Shown one piece after another: positions 33,500-45,156 of a stretch of 64,000 nt of DNA. The stretch lies in the NCBI GenBank assembly GCA_951640165.1, contig OX621238.1, positions 21,600,001 through 21,664,000 of the forward strand, given 5' to 3'. Source of the DNA: Pseudoips prasinana (lineage: Eukaryota; Arthropoda; Insecta; Lepidoptera; Nolidae). The notes beneath the pieces were generated by a model. The model worked only from the letters and a program-made list of their open reading frames with translations. It had not been told where the DNA came from and did no database searches. The position numbers and the translations under genes are program-made. Position 1 is the stretch's first letter; the number at the start of each line of letters is the position of its first letter.

Positions 33500-36400
33500 A
33501 TGATACTTAAGGTAAGTGTCTTGATTTTTATATCGGGATATTGTAGCGAATAGACATGGAATGTAGACCAAGACAGAATTACTGTGATACAAAAATGTAT
33601 AAGACGTATATTAAACGAAATAAGCGCGCGGGATGGGATGTTCTAAGTATCATATTTGTTTGCCTTACTATAAACTATCCACGTTCACTGCCATATTGAT
33701 TTGTGGCCTGAATGCAACTTATACTTAATGCATTAGCACAAAAATATGAAAACATAATACTGATTTACAAAACTATAGGTTGTGCACTGTGAAAATTATT
33801 TTGAGTAGTGCCTAATTGCCAACTTTGTACACCAACAAACCTCTAATTACAGAGAAAACAACTTAATGCAGTATCAATACTAAGAGCGCATAAAAAATTA
33901 TGCAACAAAACATAGTTAACTTTGAAATATTCTCGCAAGAAAGAAATTTCCTTTTTAAACATAAAAAGGGTTATTATATATAGCTGTTAAAAGTTTGAAA
34001 AAGTTACCTAGTGAGTTATCCACATTATTATAAATGTATCCACCTTATACCACCTTATACGCCGACGTCGACATCATAAATGATGATAGGAAAAAAGTTT
34101 GTAGAGAGGTAAGTACAGGAAAACGGAAGCAGGGATTGCAGGTTCAATTATAGGAAAATGGGGAAAACAGACAGATTTTAGTTCAGTTTTTTTATCATTA
34201 TACCTTTTGATTTCAATATTGTGTAAAAAGTACCGTTTGTTTGTGTTTGTGTAAATAGTATAGTTAATAAATGTGTATTGCAAATTAGGCGTAGTTAATA
34301 AAAAAGTATAAAGTAAAATATGTAAAAATGTATGCAATAATTAAATATGATTATTAATGACAGGTAATCGATGACAGCTAGTTAGTATGCTCATCAAAAT
34401 ATTTTGTTTTTTCATAAATAAACTTAGGAACGAGTTTAAGTTGACAATTAAAAGATTGCGTTCTGATAACTCGACTCAATATGGGCTTTTACAGTGGTGC
34501 ATTACAATATACAACAGACAAACTCAAAAATTGGGTAGTTTGGGAGATTTTTTCAATATACTACTCTGTCAAGAAAGTACCGGGAAAAGATCAATAATAT
34601 ACAAAATGTTTGTTATTCATCCAAATTTATTTTATTACCTTCAAAGTATGCTCCTTCAGAAACGATACACTTACGCCAACGAATAATCCATTCATCAAAA
34701 CATTCTTTAAACGCTGCTTTCGGAATTGAGTTCAGTTCTCCCCGCAAATTCTCCTTTATGTCTTCTACCGATTGAATACGGGTACCACGAAGTGGTAATT
34801 TGAGTTTAGGAAAAAGAAAGAAGTCAGCTGGAGCCATATCTGGTGAATATGGTGGTTGCTGGATGGTTTTTGTTGAGTGTTTGGTCAAAAATTTGTTCAC
34901 AATGATGGCCTTGTGCGAAGGCGCATTATCCAATGTGTGTGGTGCAAAATCCAATAATTTTCTTTCCTCAAATCTGGCCTTTGCGTTGAATTTGTTCTCT
35001 TAAACGCCGCATAACGCTCAAATAATATTCTTTATTTACCGTTCGACCTTCCGGTAAGAATTCAGAGTGCACAACACACCGCGATAGTCAAAGAAAACAG
35101 TCAACGTGACTTTGACTTTTGATCGACTTTGGCGTGGTTTTTTCGGTTTCGGTTCAGTTGGAAGGCGCCACTCCGAAGCTTGTTGACTAGTTTGCATGTC
35201 AAACTCGTAAGCCCACGTCTCGGCGCCAGTAACAATGCGTTTCATGAATGTTGGGTCGGAATTGACTCGTTTTACCATGTCCTCAGCGACTTTCATGCGA
35301 TTGAGTTCTTGGAGAAAATTCAGATCTTTTGGGACTAGCCGAGCGGCAACATGTTTCATACCCAAATGATTAGTTAAAATGGTACGAATCGACTCGTGAG
35401 ATACAGAAAGTTGCGCGGCTATCTCTCTCAGAGTTGAATGAGGATTTTCAGTCACTATTTCCTTCACTTTTGCGATGTTAACTTCAGTTGCAGACGTTGA
35501 TGGCCTACCAGAGCGAGGCAAATCTTTCATCACATCTCGACCGCTTTTGAACGCTTTGAACCACTCATAAGAACGAGTTTTTGATAAAGTCGATTTACCG
35601 TAAGCCTTCTGTAACATTTTCAGTGACTCCGAACACGAAATTCCATTAGCGATGCAAAATTTAAGACAAACTCTTTCTTCGATATTTTTGTCCATTATGA
35701 AATTCGCAATACACACTATATTTGATATTACTAAAACCAGCACTGTAAATAAAATAAAATAAATAAAAATAAAAAAGGTTTTTATTCACGTAGACTTTAA
35801 AAAAACGCTTGTAAATAGTCAGAACATGTTTGTAGTAATATAGTTGTATACATTAGATATTATTTCTAGTAAAGTGTATTTAATATAAATAACAGATGCA
35901 ACTCAAACTCCGCGCCAAAATGGAAAACAGTTGTGCCAATTTGAATTTGGAACCATAAACATATCATCCATTCCCGATACTTTTTTGACTGAATGTCAAA
36001 ATTGCCAAATGAGTTAACAATTTTGAAATGGGAGGGTAATTGGTTGAATAGTTGTGCTCCCTCATAAGTAATAATACTCTTTTTAGGGTACGGAACCAAA
36101 TGGCAAAAAACGGAAACCTTATAAATTCGTCATGTCTGTCTGTCTGTCTGTCCATATGTCATCCATTCCCGATACTTTTTTGACTGAATGTAATATGAAA
36201 ATTTTAGACATATCAGTCGTCCATATTTATAGAAAAATGCTATATCGAGTACATATAGAGTTAGCAAGGGAACAAGTTAATTGCCGGTGCATGTCATTCA
36301 TAGCTTAACAGCAGAGCGCCTACGCTGGATAATATTTTAGGGGTGCAGGGTCCATTCCCGCAAAATGATAAATTTTATGATTTTTTAGTTTTGGATATAA

Positions 36401-38155
36401 GTTATTGCCGATTGATTATTTCCACCATTTATTATTTTATATAACATATTATGATTTATCTTTTCTATTTACTGTTTCCAGGTCGTATTAACGTGGTTGA
36501 TATGTGGAGCCGTGGGACTTGGAACAAGTTTACCTCTGAAAGACCATTTTATTACAAATACAAGAATACAAAGATCACCGGATGATAACTTTTCTCTATT
36601 TGGATTCAACTTGGGAAGGTATGAATTGATGAATTAAATACTTTAATTATTTAATTAAGTTAAGTGAGTCATCTCGCTACTACCTGCATCAATTTATAGA
36701 TGTTCTGAGTTTGGTGTGTGTTTGGTGTCTGCGATTGGCATATTTGTAAAATCCCTCCCCTTACGGGTATAAATTTCCATTGTGCGAGCGGTGTCTTTTA
36801 ATAACAAAGACTATTTATAAGTTACCTATAAAAACATTTTTTATGCCAAAAAGGAACACACAGAAACTTATTAACTTTCTATTTACCCAAATCAGCAAAT
36901 AGACGCAAGTAAACGTGAGGGCTGCATCGTACGGTTATGTGTCTTACACCGTGTTATGTGTAGCTCCAACTTTGCTGAGCCATCCACCTCTTCGTGATAA
37001 GTTTTTGTAACTATAATAGTACTTCATTTATCCTGACAAGTGAAGGTCCAAGTGTTATCTCAATGATATAACACTCTACGCCACGTTTAGATAACCACAT
37101 CAACATTCTAGTACCGCACCAAGATTCCTAGTACCGACTGTTTTATAAAGTATTTTAATAAACTTTTGAAATATTTCAGGCCTTTGTCAATATTTAAACC
37201 AGTCTCAAAATCTCAGTCTACAAATGGGTACAGAAGGATGCCAGAAAATTTACAGCCCTATAATACAAACACTAATCATAGGCCAATCGACCCTCAGCGT
37301 TTTTCAAATCCAATTGCAATTAGTAAGGATGAACCTGATATGAATGTTTATGGTAAAGAATATACCAAAACACCTGAAATAAAAACTGAATCTCAAAGAC
37401 ATGACATTGATGATAGAGAGTTTTCGTCAAAAGGCGCCAAAAACCATGAAAATAAATTGTTAAATGTGGTAAAACAAGACAATGTAAGGAAGACAAAGAA
37501 TTCTCAAGACGGTATATTAACGAACTCTACAATTGATTCGAAATTCGATTCCAAAGTTGTATCAGATAAATATCAAAATAATGAAAATGAAATAGATAAA
37601 AAATTAATTGACTACATATTCAATGAAAATGATCAACATTTTTATGACTTGTCTACGACAGAAGACACAACTATAAATTATACTACTGAAACTGGCGATT
37701 ACGACACAGTAAGTTCCTTAATATATTTAACAAGTTATCGGAAACTTATTAATTGTCATAATTGGGTGGATTTTTGTTGAATTAAAAATTTATTCGAACA
37801 TTTAGTTTTTGTGACGTATGGGTATTCTGGGTACATATTTGAACGAACATTTTAAATCCTACTATGTACCCTGCTATTCTCGAGAGGCATTGTTTCTGTT
37901 TTTGAAAAAGTTTTGTAGGAATATTATTACACAACGTCTGGTTATGGTTGTGGTAATAGCTTTACAAAACTATGTATAATATTTGAAAATAATGCTAAAT
38001 ATAACAGCTAAATATAATGTGCTGTAACAGAAAAATCAGATATTTTTAAAAAAACTTTTATTGAACTTTCAGTAATTATTTCTCTTTTTTTACAGTCGAC
38101 AATTGACGATCTACTTAGAATCCCAGGTCCGGTGGTCGCTTCTCTATTGGGATAA
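33500..38155 (+). CDS. Secreted protein with cuticle-protein gene layout but no RR domain
   Basis: Four exons, 33500-33511, 36482-36618, 37180-37708 and 38096-38155, join to 738 nt, encoding 245 residues. All splice sites are GT-AG and intron phases are 0, 2, 0. Residues 1-20 form a signal peptide (Met-Ile-Leu-Lys, then VVLTWLICGAVGLG). Residues about 45-226 are rich in Asn, Asp, Lys, Ser and Thr, and look disordered, with sequons NFS, NST and NYT. The last exon ends IPGPVVASLLG, close to the VVASLLG end of cuticle gene 2. I did not recognise a domain. A structural extracellular or cuticle role is inferred from the layout, the C-terminus and the neighbours. Intron 1 (about 3 kb) holds a dead mariner. 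It converges with the minus-strand gene at 38160. Confidence 0.75.
34613..35695 (-). pseudogene. Mariner (DD34D) transposase pseudogene
   Basis: The frame from 35695 encodes MDKNIEERVCLKFCIANGIS and the helix-turn-helix region, then the catalytic domain. The first catalytic block reads TGAETWAYEF, so the expected Asp is Ala (codon GCC). Near 35065 an extra base breaks the frame before the HSEFLPEG-type segment, and further indels follow near 34950-35000. The end is readable: DNAPSHKAIIVNKFLTKHST, PPYSPDMAPADFFLF and WRKCIVSEGAYFEG. The spacing of the second and third Asp is 34 residues, as in mariner. It lies within intron 1 of the gene at 33500-38155. It resembles the transposase that gave rise to SETMAR-type database names, but no SET domain is present. 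Confidence 0.88.
36084..36152 (-). repeat. Right end of the ACCGGCCAAG dispersed repeat
   Basis: TAGGGTACGGAACCAAATGG through the CTGTCTGTCTG run is the reverse complement of the right end of the repeat at 9049-9637. Confidence 0.6.
38057..38062 (-). terminator. Possible polyadenylation signal of the minus-strand gene
   Basis: AATAAA on the minus strand, about 100 bases after the stop codon of the 38160-39187 gene. It lies inside an intron of the plus-strand gene, so the transcripts would overlap across its last exon. Confidence 0.4.
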
Positions 38156-38159
38156 CCTT

Positions 38160-39187
38160 TCAAGCTTGCGTCTCTGGAGTATCACAGGATCCATGACATA
38201 TTTCCGTATCTAAATACATTTCAAAGAAAGTAGTGACATCTTTAAGATTTTTAATATGGAATTCCTTCACCTTGTGTCCATCTTTGTCAAATTCCTGATA
38301 TAGTAGATTTTCCACTGGTTCAGAATGTTTACCAACCCGTAACGGATTTTTCATTATTATTAAAAATCTTCGAATACCATTTTGAACAGGAATGGATATA
38401 TTGTCGGATTTATATTTTAGATCTTCGCTTCTGGTGGTGAAATTTGTAATATTTCTGTAATATAATTATAATTTTTAGTATATCCTTTATTCTTTCCGAT
38501 TTATTTATCGTATATGCAAAAACCATACACAGCTGACCCACACATGTGTTCTACAATATTAAAAAATTAGACATAAAACAGTACTTCTAGCCGAAGAAAA
38601 CCAGGAATGAGAAAGCGATGACTTGAACACTTTTGTTGGGAAATTATTTACATTAATCCTAATAATCAAGTTCTATTAGACCATAATAAAATGTTGGTTT
38701 TATGTTATTCAAGTATAATATCACAATCAACTCATAATATATTCATTTAGAATATTTCTTATTTAGAAAGTTGCCTCGCCGCTTCGGGTCGCTGATTCGA
38801 GTCCCGCGCCGGACAACCCCACGACACAGGGATTAGATTCCCTTGTGCGGGCGTTGTTTAAAAAAATGTATTACTAATAATTTAAAATACTTGCTATTTA
38901 GAAAGTGGTTGGAAAGATTCCACCATTTAAATTAAAACATAGCAAAGGAAGAATTTCACTAATTATATTTATTTCAGTATTTTTTGTTACCCACGTTATA
39001 GTGATCGCATTCGTCGCAGTAACGTTTTCTGTGTTCGTATTATCATTACAACACACACCCGCAAACAAAATTATATTGATCTAAAAATGCAATTAAAACG
39101 TTAGTTCTTATAACAATTATTAAAATTTATAAATATTATTTATATGAATTGAACCAAAATAATTACCAATATACAGTACAAGAACAT
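38160..39187 (-). CDS. Tentative small secreted protein, three exons
   Basis: On the minus strand exons 39187-39167, 39080-38995 and 38454-38160 join to 402 nt, encoding 133 residues. Intron phases are 0 and 2, the same as in the cuticle genes, and acceptors TTTTTAG and ATTACAG are good. The second donor (GTGGGT) is weaker but is the one that keeps the frame. Residues 1-16 look like a signal peptide (MFLYCIL, then INIILFAGV). Three or more N-glycosylation sequons follow (NVT, NIT, NFT). The 98-codon last exon contains YQEFDKDGHKVKEFHIKNLK and a CHGSC pair near the C-terminus. I do not recognise the family. Doubts: a TATA-like sequence lies only about 13 bases before the ATG, so the true start may differ. 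A SINE (38767-38861) sits in intron 2. Confidence 0.45.
38767..38861 (+). mobile_element. SINE family B fragment
   Basis: GTTGCCTCGCCGCTTCGGGT head portion joined directly to the GACACAGGGATTAGATTCCC end, with the middle of the body deleted. Confidence 0.65.
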
Positions 39188-39404
39188 TGTAGGTATTTAT
39201 ATATTTTAGCAACTGAAAATTCAGTATTTCAATAATTTAAAGTCAAGTGTGCATGACCGATAGTTGATAAGCACGAAATTGCTTTGATAATAATTAAATT
39301 CTGATACGTATTGTAAGAACGATACTATTTGCTACAGTTCCAACATACACTTGATTGATTTAATTATTAAGATACTTATAATAGATAAATCAAAATGTGG
39401 GTAT

Positions 39405-39740
39405 GTATATAACGTCCTCTCATCTGAAGTCTCTCAAGTCGAAAGTCGGCCACCAGTATGTGATACCAATGATGGCTACGGTGCAGAGACGTATTCAATT
39501 ACTATTGACCTCACAAGAAGGCTCAAAAGACACCCAAAGACTATGGAGAGTGCTATGATCAAAGTTTCCCTGCGGGTTCTCTGAAGCTTCCATCAGAAAT
39601 GTCGAAATCCGCAGGCAACCCAATGTAATCGACATAACCCGAAGAATTGCCAAGCTGAAGTGCAAACGACCAGGGCACATAGCTCGTAGAACCGACGGTT
39701 GCTGGGACAGAAACGTCTTTCGGCTGACATGATAATGATG
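39405..39740 (+). mobile_element. RTE-type LINE, decayed 3' end
   Basis: Parallels 27000-27480: the AAGTCTCTCAAGTCGAAAGT block, then GGTGCAGAGACGTATTCAAT, CATCAGAAATGTCGAAATCC and CACATAGCTCGTAGA. It has many indels and stops and ends TTTCGGCTGACATGATAATG. Confidence 0.75.
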
Positions 39741-40997
39741 AATGTTATTCAAGTAAAGAATTAATATGAAGCAGAGTAAAATATTGCTTACAGAAATTGT
39801 CAAATCCAAATTCACCCATCTGTGTAAGTTATCTTTTACTCAGCTACATATTGGCGATGAATATGAAGCCAAGTCTTTGTAATGATCTGTCAAACGAACA
39901 AATCAGTTTTCCTATAAAAAAATTGTACCTCTCTTTGTATGAATCCTTTTGTTAGAATATGCCAAAGGACCTTAAGCAACGTCAATGGCCTGATGACTAA
40001 ATTGAACAACTCTGACACTAGGGTAAGCACTACATTTACAATGATTAGATATTCTGGGCGGTGACCCAAAATACGAGAACATCATATTAATAGCGTAGCA
40101 ATTCTGGCACTACTCATACGTGCAGGATATCATTTGCAGTTTTAGAGATTATAGTAGGTAAATACTAAAAATAATCTTAAAGTATATGTGCACGGGTTCG
40201 ATTGCCAGTCCAACCAATCTATGATTACTAACAAATATTTATTTCATTGTGTGAGTATCCTGCGTGCTCCCGATTGGCTTAAGAACATTTATGTATCACC
40301 ATTAATATAATATCTGGCATCTGCTTTAACCATCTTGGTTACTGGTGGCCAAGGTTCGAGATCACATGGTATTTTCCTGATTGCTTTAAGTAGCTAGCTA
40401 CACTGCGTTTAACTGGGAACCCACAACACTCTATGTAATATTCAAAAAGGGAGAACAAAATATGTTAAGACCGAAAGGTGCCTGTTTTATATTCGAATGA
40501 CAGTTATGTAACAAATCTTATCTTTAATTACTTATAATACTAACCCGTATATATACTTCCATTTATGAAATGGATATCAATTTGTAATTATAATCAGTTT
40601 CATCATGAGAAAAAGTTATTAACTATAGTTATCCACTCAATAAAAATATCATGTTATTATGGCGGTTTATGGAGGAATATTATATTCAGTTGGCACATTT
40701 TAATAATTCGAAACATAGTTTATATAACAAAATTGCATAAATCAAAGAACCTTAAGTTACATTTGAATTAAATGGAGAAATTTGATGTTTCTATGGCATT
40801 TTTTCTGTGATTTCATGACTTTTTACAGGTACCTATAATCCATGGTTTAGATAATTAAACCACGGATTATGCATACTATGATAAAGATTCGTGCAGACCT
40901 CATTCCTGAATTCTTCCTCAATCATTAATTGGGAAACTCCTATCAAAATAAAAGCCATCGACGAAATCTCGTTTATGCAACCTCATAGCCAAATACT
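39741..40997. other. A+T-rich DNA with small SINE scraps
   Basis: A piece of 5S-derived SINE tail lies at about 39961-40035 (AATTGAACAACTCTGACACT) and a B-box-like CGGGTTCGATTGCCAG at 40193. Nothing coding was recognised. Confidence 0.4.
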
Positions 40998-41211
40998 CTC
41001 ACCGATACGTAAATGATCGGCAAGGTCAAACAACTAAGCTCGCGGTCAGTCTATAGATGGGTGACTGCCAAAGTGGTTTAATTTCTGAGCATCTCCGTGC
41101 TTCGGAGGGCACATTAAGCTATAGGTCCCTGTTGTAGCTATTAGGTAAGCCATGTCAGAGCCCTACATGATAACCATTTCGTAACCACTGCCCATACGAT
41201 AAATAAGTAAT
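40998..41211 (+). mobile_element. 5S rRNA-derived SINE, copy 3
   Basis: Head 40999-41066 keeps CACCGAT, AAGGTCAAACAAC, GCGGTCAGT and AGATGGGTGAC in 5S order. The tail runs through GGTTTAATTTCTGAGCATCT to CACTGCCCATACGATAAATA. Confidence 0.75.
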
Positions 41212-41337
41212 AAAAAATCATAACGTTGAACATAATTCTAAACTTTAACCTTACACATACTCGCCTGGACAATTTAATATACTTTGTACTCGTAGTACAC
41301 ACATTTCCACTATAGCGTAGAAAATTTTCTTTCGTTT

Positions 41338-41400
41338 CAGAAATCAGTAACTTGTATAAATAAATGTAGCACATTTATTTATACAAGTTACTGATTTCTG
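41338..41400. repeat. Perfect 30-bp inverted repeat
   Basis: Arms 41338-41367 and 41371-41400 are exact with a 3-base spacer. Outer complementarity (GAAAATTTTCTTTCG against CGAAAGAAAATTTT) continues after a small mismatch, for a total stem near 45 bp. Confidence 0.92.
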
Positions 41401-41570
41401 ACTCGAAAGAAAATTTTAGGGTTACACGAAAATCTACGCTTTTTTATGAATAACTTGGATATTTCATTACCAGCTTTCATTCATTAATTTGAATAGTGGA
41501 TGCAGTTATAGATAGAAAATATCCCGTTGTGGGAAGACTAGTTTCGCATTAAAGAAAACTATAGCGATAC

Positions 41571-41801
41571 TTACTTACTTATCGTATGGGCAGTGGTTAC
41601 CCTAGTGTCAGAGTTGTTCAAGCCACCCTGTAGGCCTCTGACATGGCTTAACGAATGTTGTTTACTTGCTTAATGTGCCTTCTGAATCACGGAGACGCTC
41701 AGAAATTAAACCACTTTAGCGGTCACCCATCTATGGACTGACCGCAAGCCTAATTGCTTAACCTCACCGATCACTTACGAATCGGTGACGGCATCTAGCT
41801 A
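41571..41801 (-). mobile_element. 5S rRNA-derived SINE, copy 4
   Basis: Complete minus-strand copy. The head 41790-41721 reads (minus strand) CACCGATTCGTAAGTGATCG, GAGGTTAAGCAATTAGGC, GGTCAGTCCATAGATGGGTG, the closest match to the 5S rRNA A box to C box region among the copies. The tail ends in ATACGATAAGTAAGTAAG. Confidence 0.8.
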
Positions 41802-42467
41802 TAGCGATAGATAAGGATTGACACCGCCATAAAGTAAGTGTCCGCAGTAGAGTTCAGAATCGATGGTGCTGCCTGGTGGTAATAGCTCATAATGTATAAT
41901 GCCCTTCCAATTCCACTACACACACACCTTATTGCGAGTTAACCCGGGTTTCGCCACAGTCTGTTAAGCCTTATTGGCCTTTGACCACGACCTTTTTCAC
42001 ACGTTCTTGTCGTACGTGATCCACTTTTCATGACTAGATATCAGCTTCTTCAAAAATGGTTCGGTTTCATTGCGTCGTAATAAAGAATCACAAATGAGTA
42101 CACGGTTCATTGGGTTTCTTTATTGAGCTCGTGAGGTACTGTTATATCCGTAATTCCCTAGTAAGTAAATGCAAAGCATGCATTTTTATTATAGTATAAA
42201 AAGCTTTATTGCCATGCGCTTAGAGAGTCGAGTTAGTTTGCATCCAGACCTCGTAGAGCATGAAGCTCTGACCGGTTATTAAAAATTGTGTCTAAAGTTA
42301 GAGTTAGTCAAATAGTAATGTATTTTGGGAGACAATAATAAACATTATTTTCGGGGATTAAAAAAATAGTTTTTTTTAAAAACTCCTCCCGGAGATCGCG
42401 CAAAACATTACGCAAATATTGACCTTTTTTTTTTGACCATTTTATATTATGATTTTTTGACCCAGTT

Positions 42468-42770
42468 TTATACAAATGCGCCAAATGTTTTGTAGTCAAT
42501 TCCCAGTTGTTCAGCTACGTCGTAACTACTGATATGCCAATCTTGCTCCACTTTTTCAAAAATGGCATCTTGTTTATCCGTAATAAGGCGACCAGAGCGA
42601 CGTGCATCTTTGTCATCAAAATATCCGGATTGAAAACGCTTAAACGAAATTTGTGCTACTCTCATAGATACTTCACTAGATCCATAAACATCGCAATTTT
42701 TTTCGCGGCTTGCGTTGCATTTTTACTTTTTTGTTGTAAAATTTCAAAATGTATCGATTTTTTTCATTAG
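42468..42770 (-). pseudogene. Mariner transposase N-terminal fragment
   Basis: The minus-strand frame from 42665 reads FKRFQSGYFDDKDARRSGR, then DAIFEKVEQDWHISSYDVAE and LGIDYKT. This is the helix-turn-helix DNA-binding region of a mariner transposase of a different subfamily from those at 34.6 and 60.2 kb. The frame is lost after about 66 codons, and no catalytic domain follows. Confidence 0.75.
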
Positions 42771-43415
42771 ATCACTCATCTTGTCAGTACGAAAAACAAA
42801 TGAAATACACACATGTTCCTAATTTGAATTAGGAATTATGTTCTTTAAAATTTTAACTTGCAATGATACTAAAACCAGCCAGATACAAATAGTATAGCCA
42901 AAGAGATTTTATGACAAATTCGTTCATACTTTAATGCGAAAAGACTTTACCCCAACCTAATACAAATTTCATTAATATTATGCACTGACTTTTTAAAGTT
43001 GCATTATTTTTAAATAATTTTCACTTTCACCATGTATAGTTCCTCATAAGACCTCAGGACCAATACTATCTCATACTGTACGATTACCAAGAAATCTACT
43101 CCCATGTACTTAGAGGATGTAAAGTTACACCATGGGCTATGTGGCCTACAGTAGCTGCTTAACAAGGCCATATTCACTGAGTCAGTTCCTACAAGTATTC
43201 GTATCGCAATGATAACGAGCTGCAACACACTGAGGTACGTAAATTAATATCTGTATGTCTCTAAGAGCCAAGTTCTTAGGTAAACATAAAGATATAAATT
43301 AATAAAAATTATTCACAATACTGCCAAGCTCACAATACATCAGTAAAGTCTAATACAATATTAAAGGAACTATATTTTAGGCCTAGTCGCGAACGCCTAT
43401 CGCGCAGCTAGTACA

Positions 43416-43663
43416 CCTGGGGCTCTACCGGCTAAGTCGCCGAACATCGATTTCTCAAATGGCGTCGAAATAAATAAAGGTTAAAAATGACTTAATCAAT
43501 CGTTAAATCGGCTTCAACGTTGACAATTGATTCCGGATCATTTATGACGTCACATGTGCTCATGGAAGCCGATTTAACGATTGATTAAGTCATTTTTAAC
43601 CTTTATTTATTTGAACGCCATTTAAGAAATCGATGTTCGGCGACTTAGCCGGTAGATCCCCTG
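43416..43663. mobile_element. Foldback MITE, family F1 copy 2
   Basis: Arms 43416-43520 and 43560-43663 are inverted copies with few mismatches (GGCTCTACCGGCTAAGTCGC; GGTTAAAAATGACTTAATCA). It matches the copy at 893-1138 throughout. Confidence 0.85.
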
Positions 43664-43990
43664 AACAGAAAGGGTCTACGCATGGTGAAAGGCACAATTA
43701 CTGGACCCTGCAAACTAATAATACACATCTTCATGATTAGAGTCACAGACATCTCCCTGTGCAGAATATGCATCGATGATGAAGACCATTAGCACACGTA
43801 CTGCTTGCTACACTGTAATAGCGTTGCTTCATAAACGATACGAAGACACTGCAGGAAGCACTCAAGCTAATCTTTGGGGCGCTTTGGATTTCCAGATAGA
43901 ACTGAAATGGTTCGAGAAGCCAATTAAGTTCCCGCACAATGACCCAATCAGGAGGCTGAGTGCGGAAACCAATCGCCCAACGACCTAACT
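43664..43990 (+). mobile_element. LINE C-terminal fragment
   Basis: A frame around 43745-43820 reads SLCRICIDDEDH, then a stop, then LLHCNSVAS. This Cys/His arrangement is typical of the C-terminal region of Jockey/R1-type LINE polymerases. The remainder is an open but unremarkable frame. The element type is not certain. Confidence 0.45.
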
Positions 43991-44229
43991 AAGGGTTTTG
44001 TAAACATAACTTCATTTTAAAGGTAACTGAGTAGACAATACCTAATTGTTTTTCGGGCTTAAGTTATCATTAGTACATTTAAGGCGTTTTTGAGTTACGA
44101 TTATAACTTCTTCATACGTAACATTGAGAAACCATCTTTGCAAATTTTTCATTAGAAAGCGCCTACATATTTTTTAACAATCGGTCTCGCACAAAATTGC
44201 CGATGGTTTTCTGTCAAAGTCAAAGGTGT
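43991..44229. other. Intergenic DNA, nothing recognised
   Basis: No feature seen. Confidence 0.4.
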
Positions 44230-45156
44230 GGTCCTCTGTGGCCGGACCACAGTTTAGTACTCAGATGCTATATATAGTTTGAAATAATACCTACCTACCT
44301 GTGCACCTTTTTGAAAATCATTGTAAGTATAAAAATAAAATTTATAGATAAACTCCAGGTCTTTTTAAAGTACTTATTAAGCAGTTTTCGTTGGCATAAA
44401 GAAATAAAGCATATTTCGTTATATTTGCTGAAAGTATTCCTCCCTATTCGCGCCACATACTTTAAAGATTAATTATTCAAAATGAAGTCTTTTGAGAGAA
44501 AAATGTATCAACGAGGAGTATAGAAAATGTAATATTATATAAATTGATTTATTGATACTTAATATTAAATATTGCAAAATTGAGTTGCTGCAGAGTATAC
44601 CTTCCAGCCGGACCACACCCTACGACCAATAACTCCTTAACTAAAGGGGTTTATTGGACCATATTTGTCGTATGCAAGGTACTCTTTAGGTAGTTTCTTT
44701 TTTGGGATATTGATTTATTAATAGTTCATTATATTCAATTTAATTTGAGGTGGCGCGGCCATAGAGCACTGCCTGGCGGCCGGACCACATAAATTGTTAA
44801 TTAAAAATATATCTCTTGAGGTACCAAGAATATAATATATATATTCCGATGAAAGTAGACTTTAAGTAGGTATTATTTCGAACTGTAGCAGATGCTACAG
44901 TTCGAAATAATACCTACTTAAAGTCTTAAAGAGGAATTTGACAATAGATTATTAAAAATATATACTTGGGTACGTAGGGTCAATAGTCCACTTACGTTTT
45001 AATGATTGTGTGACAGTTTAGTACTCAGATGAGTACTAAACTGTGGTCCGGCCACAGAGGAACTCACAAGTCAAAGTGATATATCATTAAAACGTAAGTG
45101 GACTATTGACCCTACGTACCCAAGTATATATTTTTAATAATCTATTGTCAAATTCC
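44230..45156. repeat. Hairpin-rich repeat with recurring GCCGGACCACA
   Basis: GCCGGACCACA occurs at about 44243, 44615 and 44782, and inverted near 45043-45053. Two large exact inverted repeats lie inside: arms 44858-44890 and 44893-44925 (33 bp, 2-base spacer), and arms 44933-45006 and 45083-45156 (74 bp). The second encloses a smaller hairpin (45013-45027 and 45030-45044, 15 bp). Both short-spacer hairpins centre on CAGATG. No coding capacity was recognised. It may be a DNA transposon with a conserved subterminal motif. Confidence 0.65.

Noticed and set aside
34613..35743. Could be annotated as a SETMAR-like histone methyltransferase gene.
   Set aside because: Only a mariner transposase is present, with frame breaks and a changed catalytic Asp; no SET domain is nearby.
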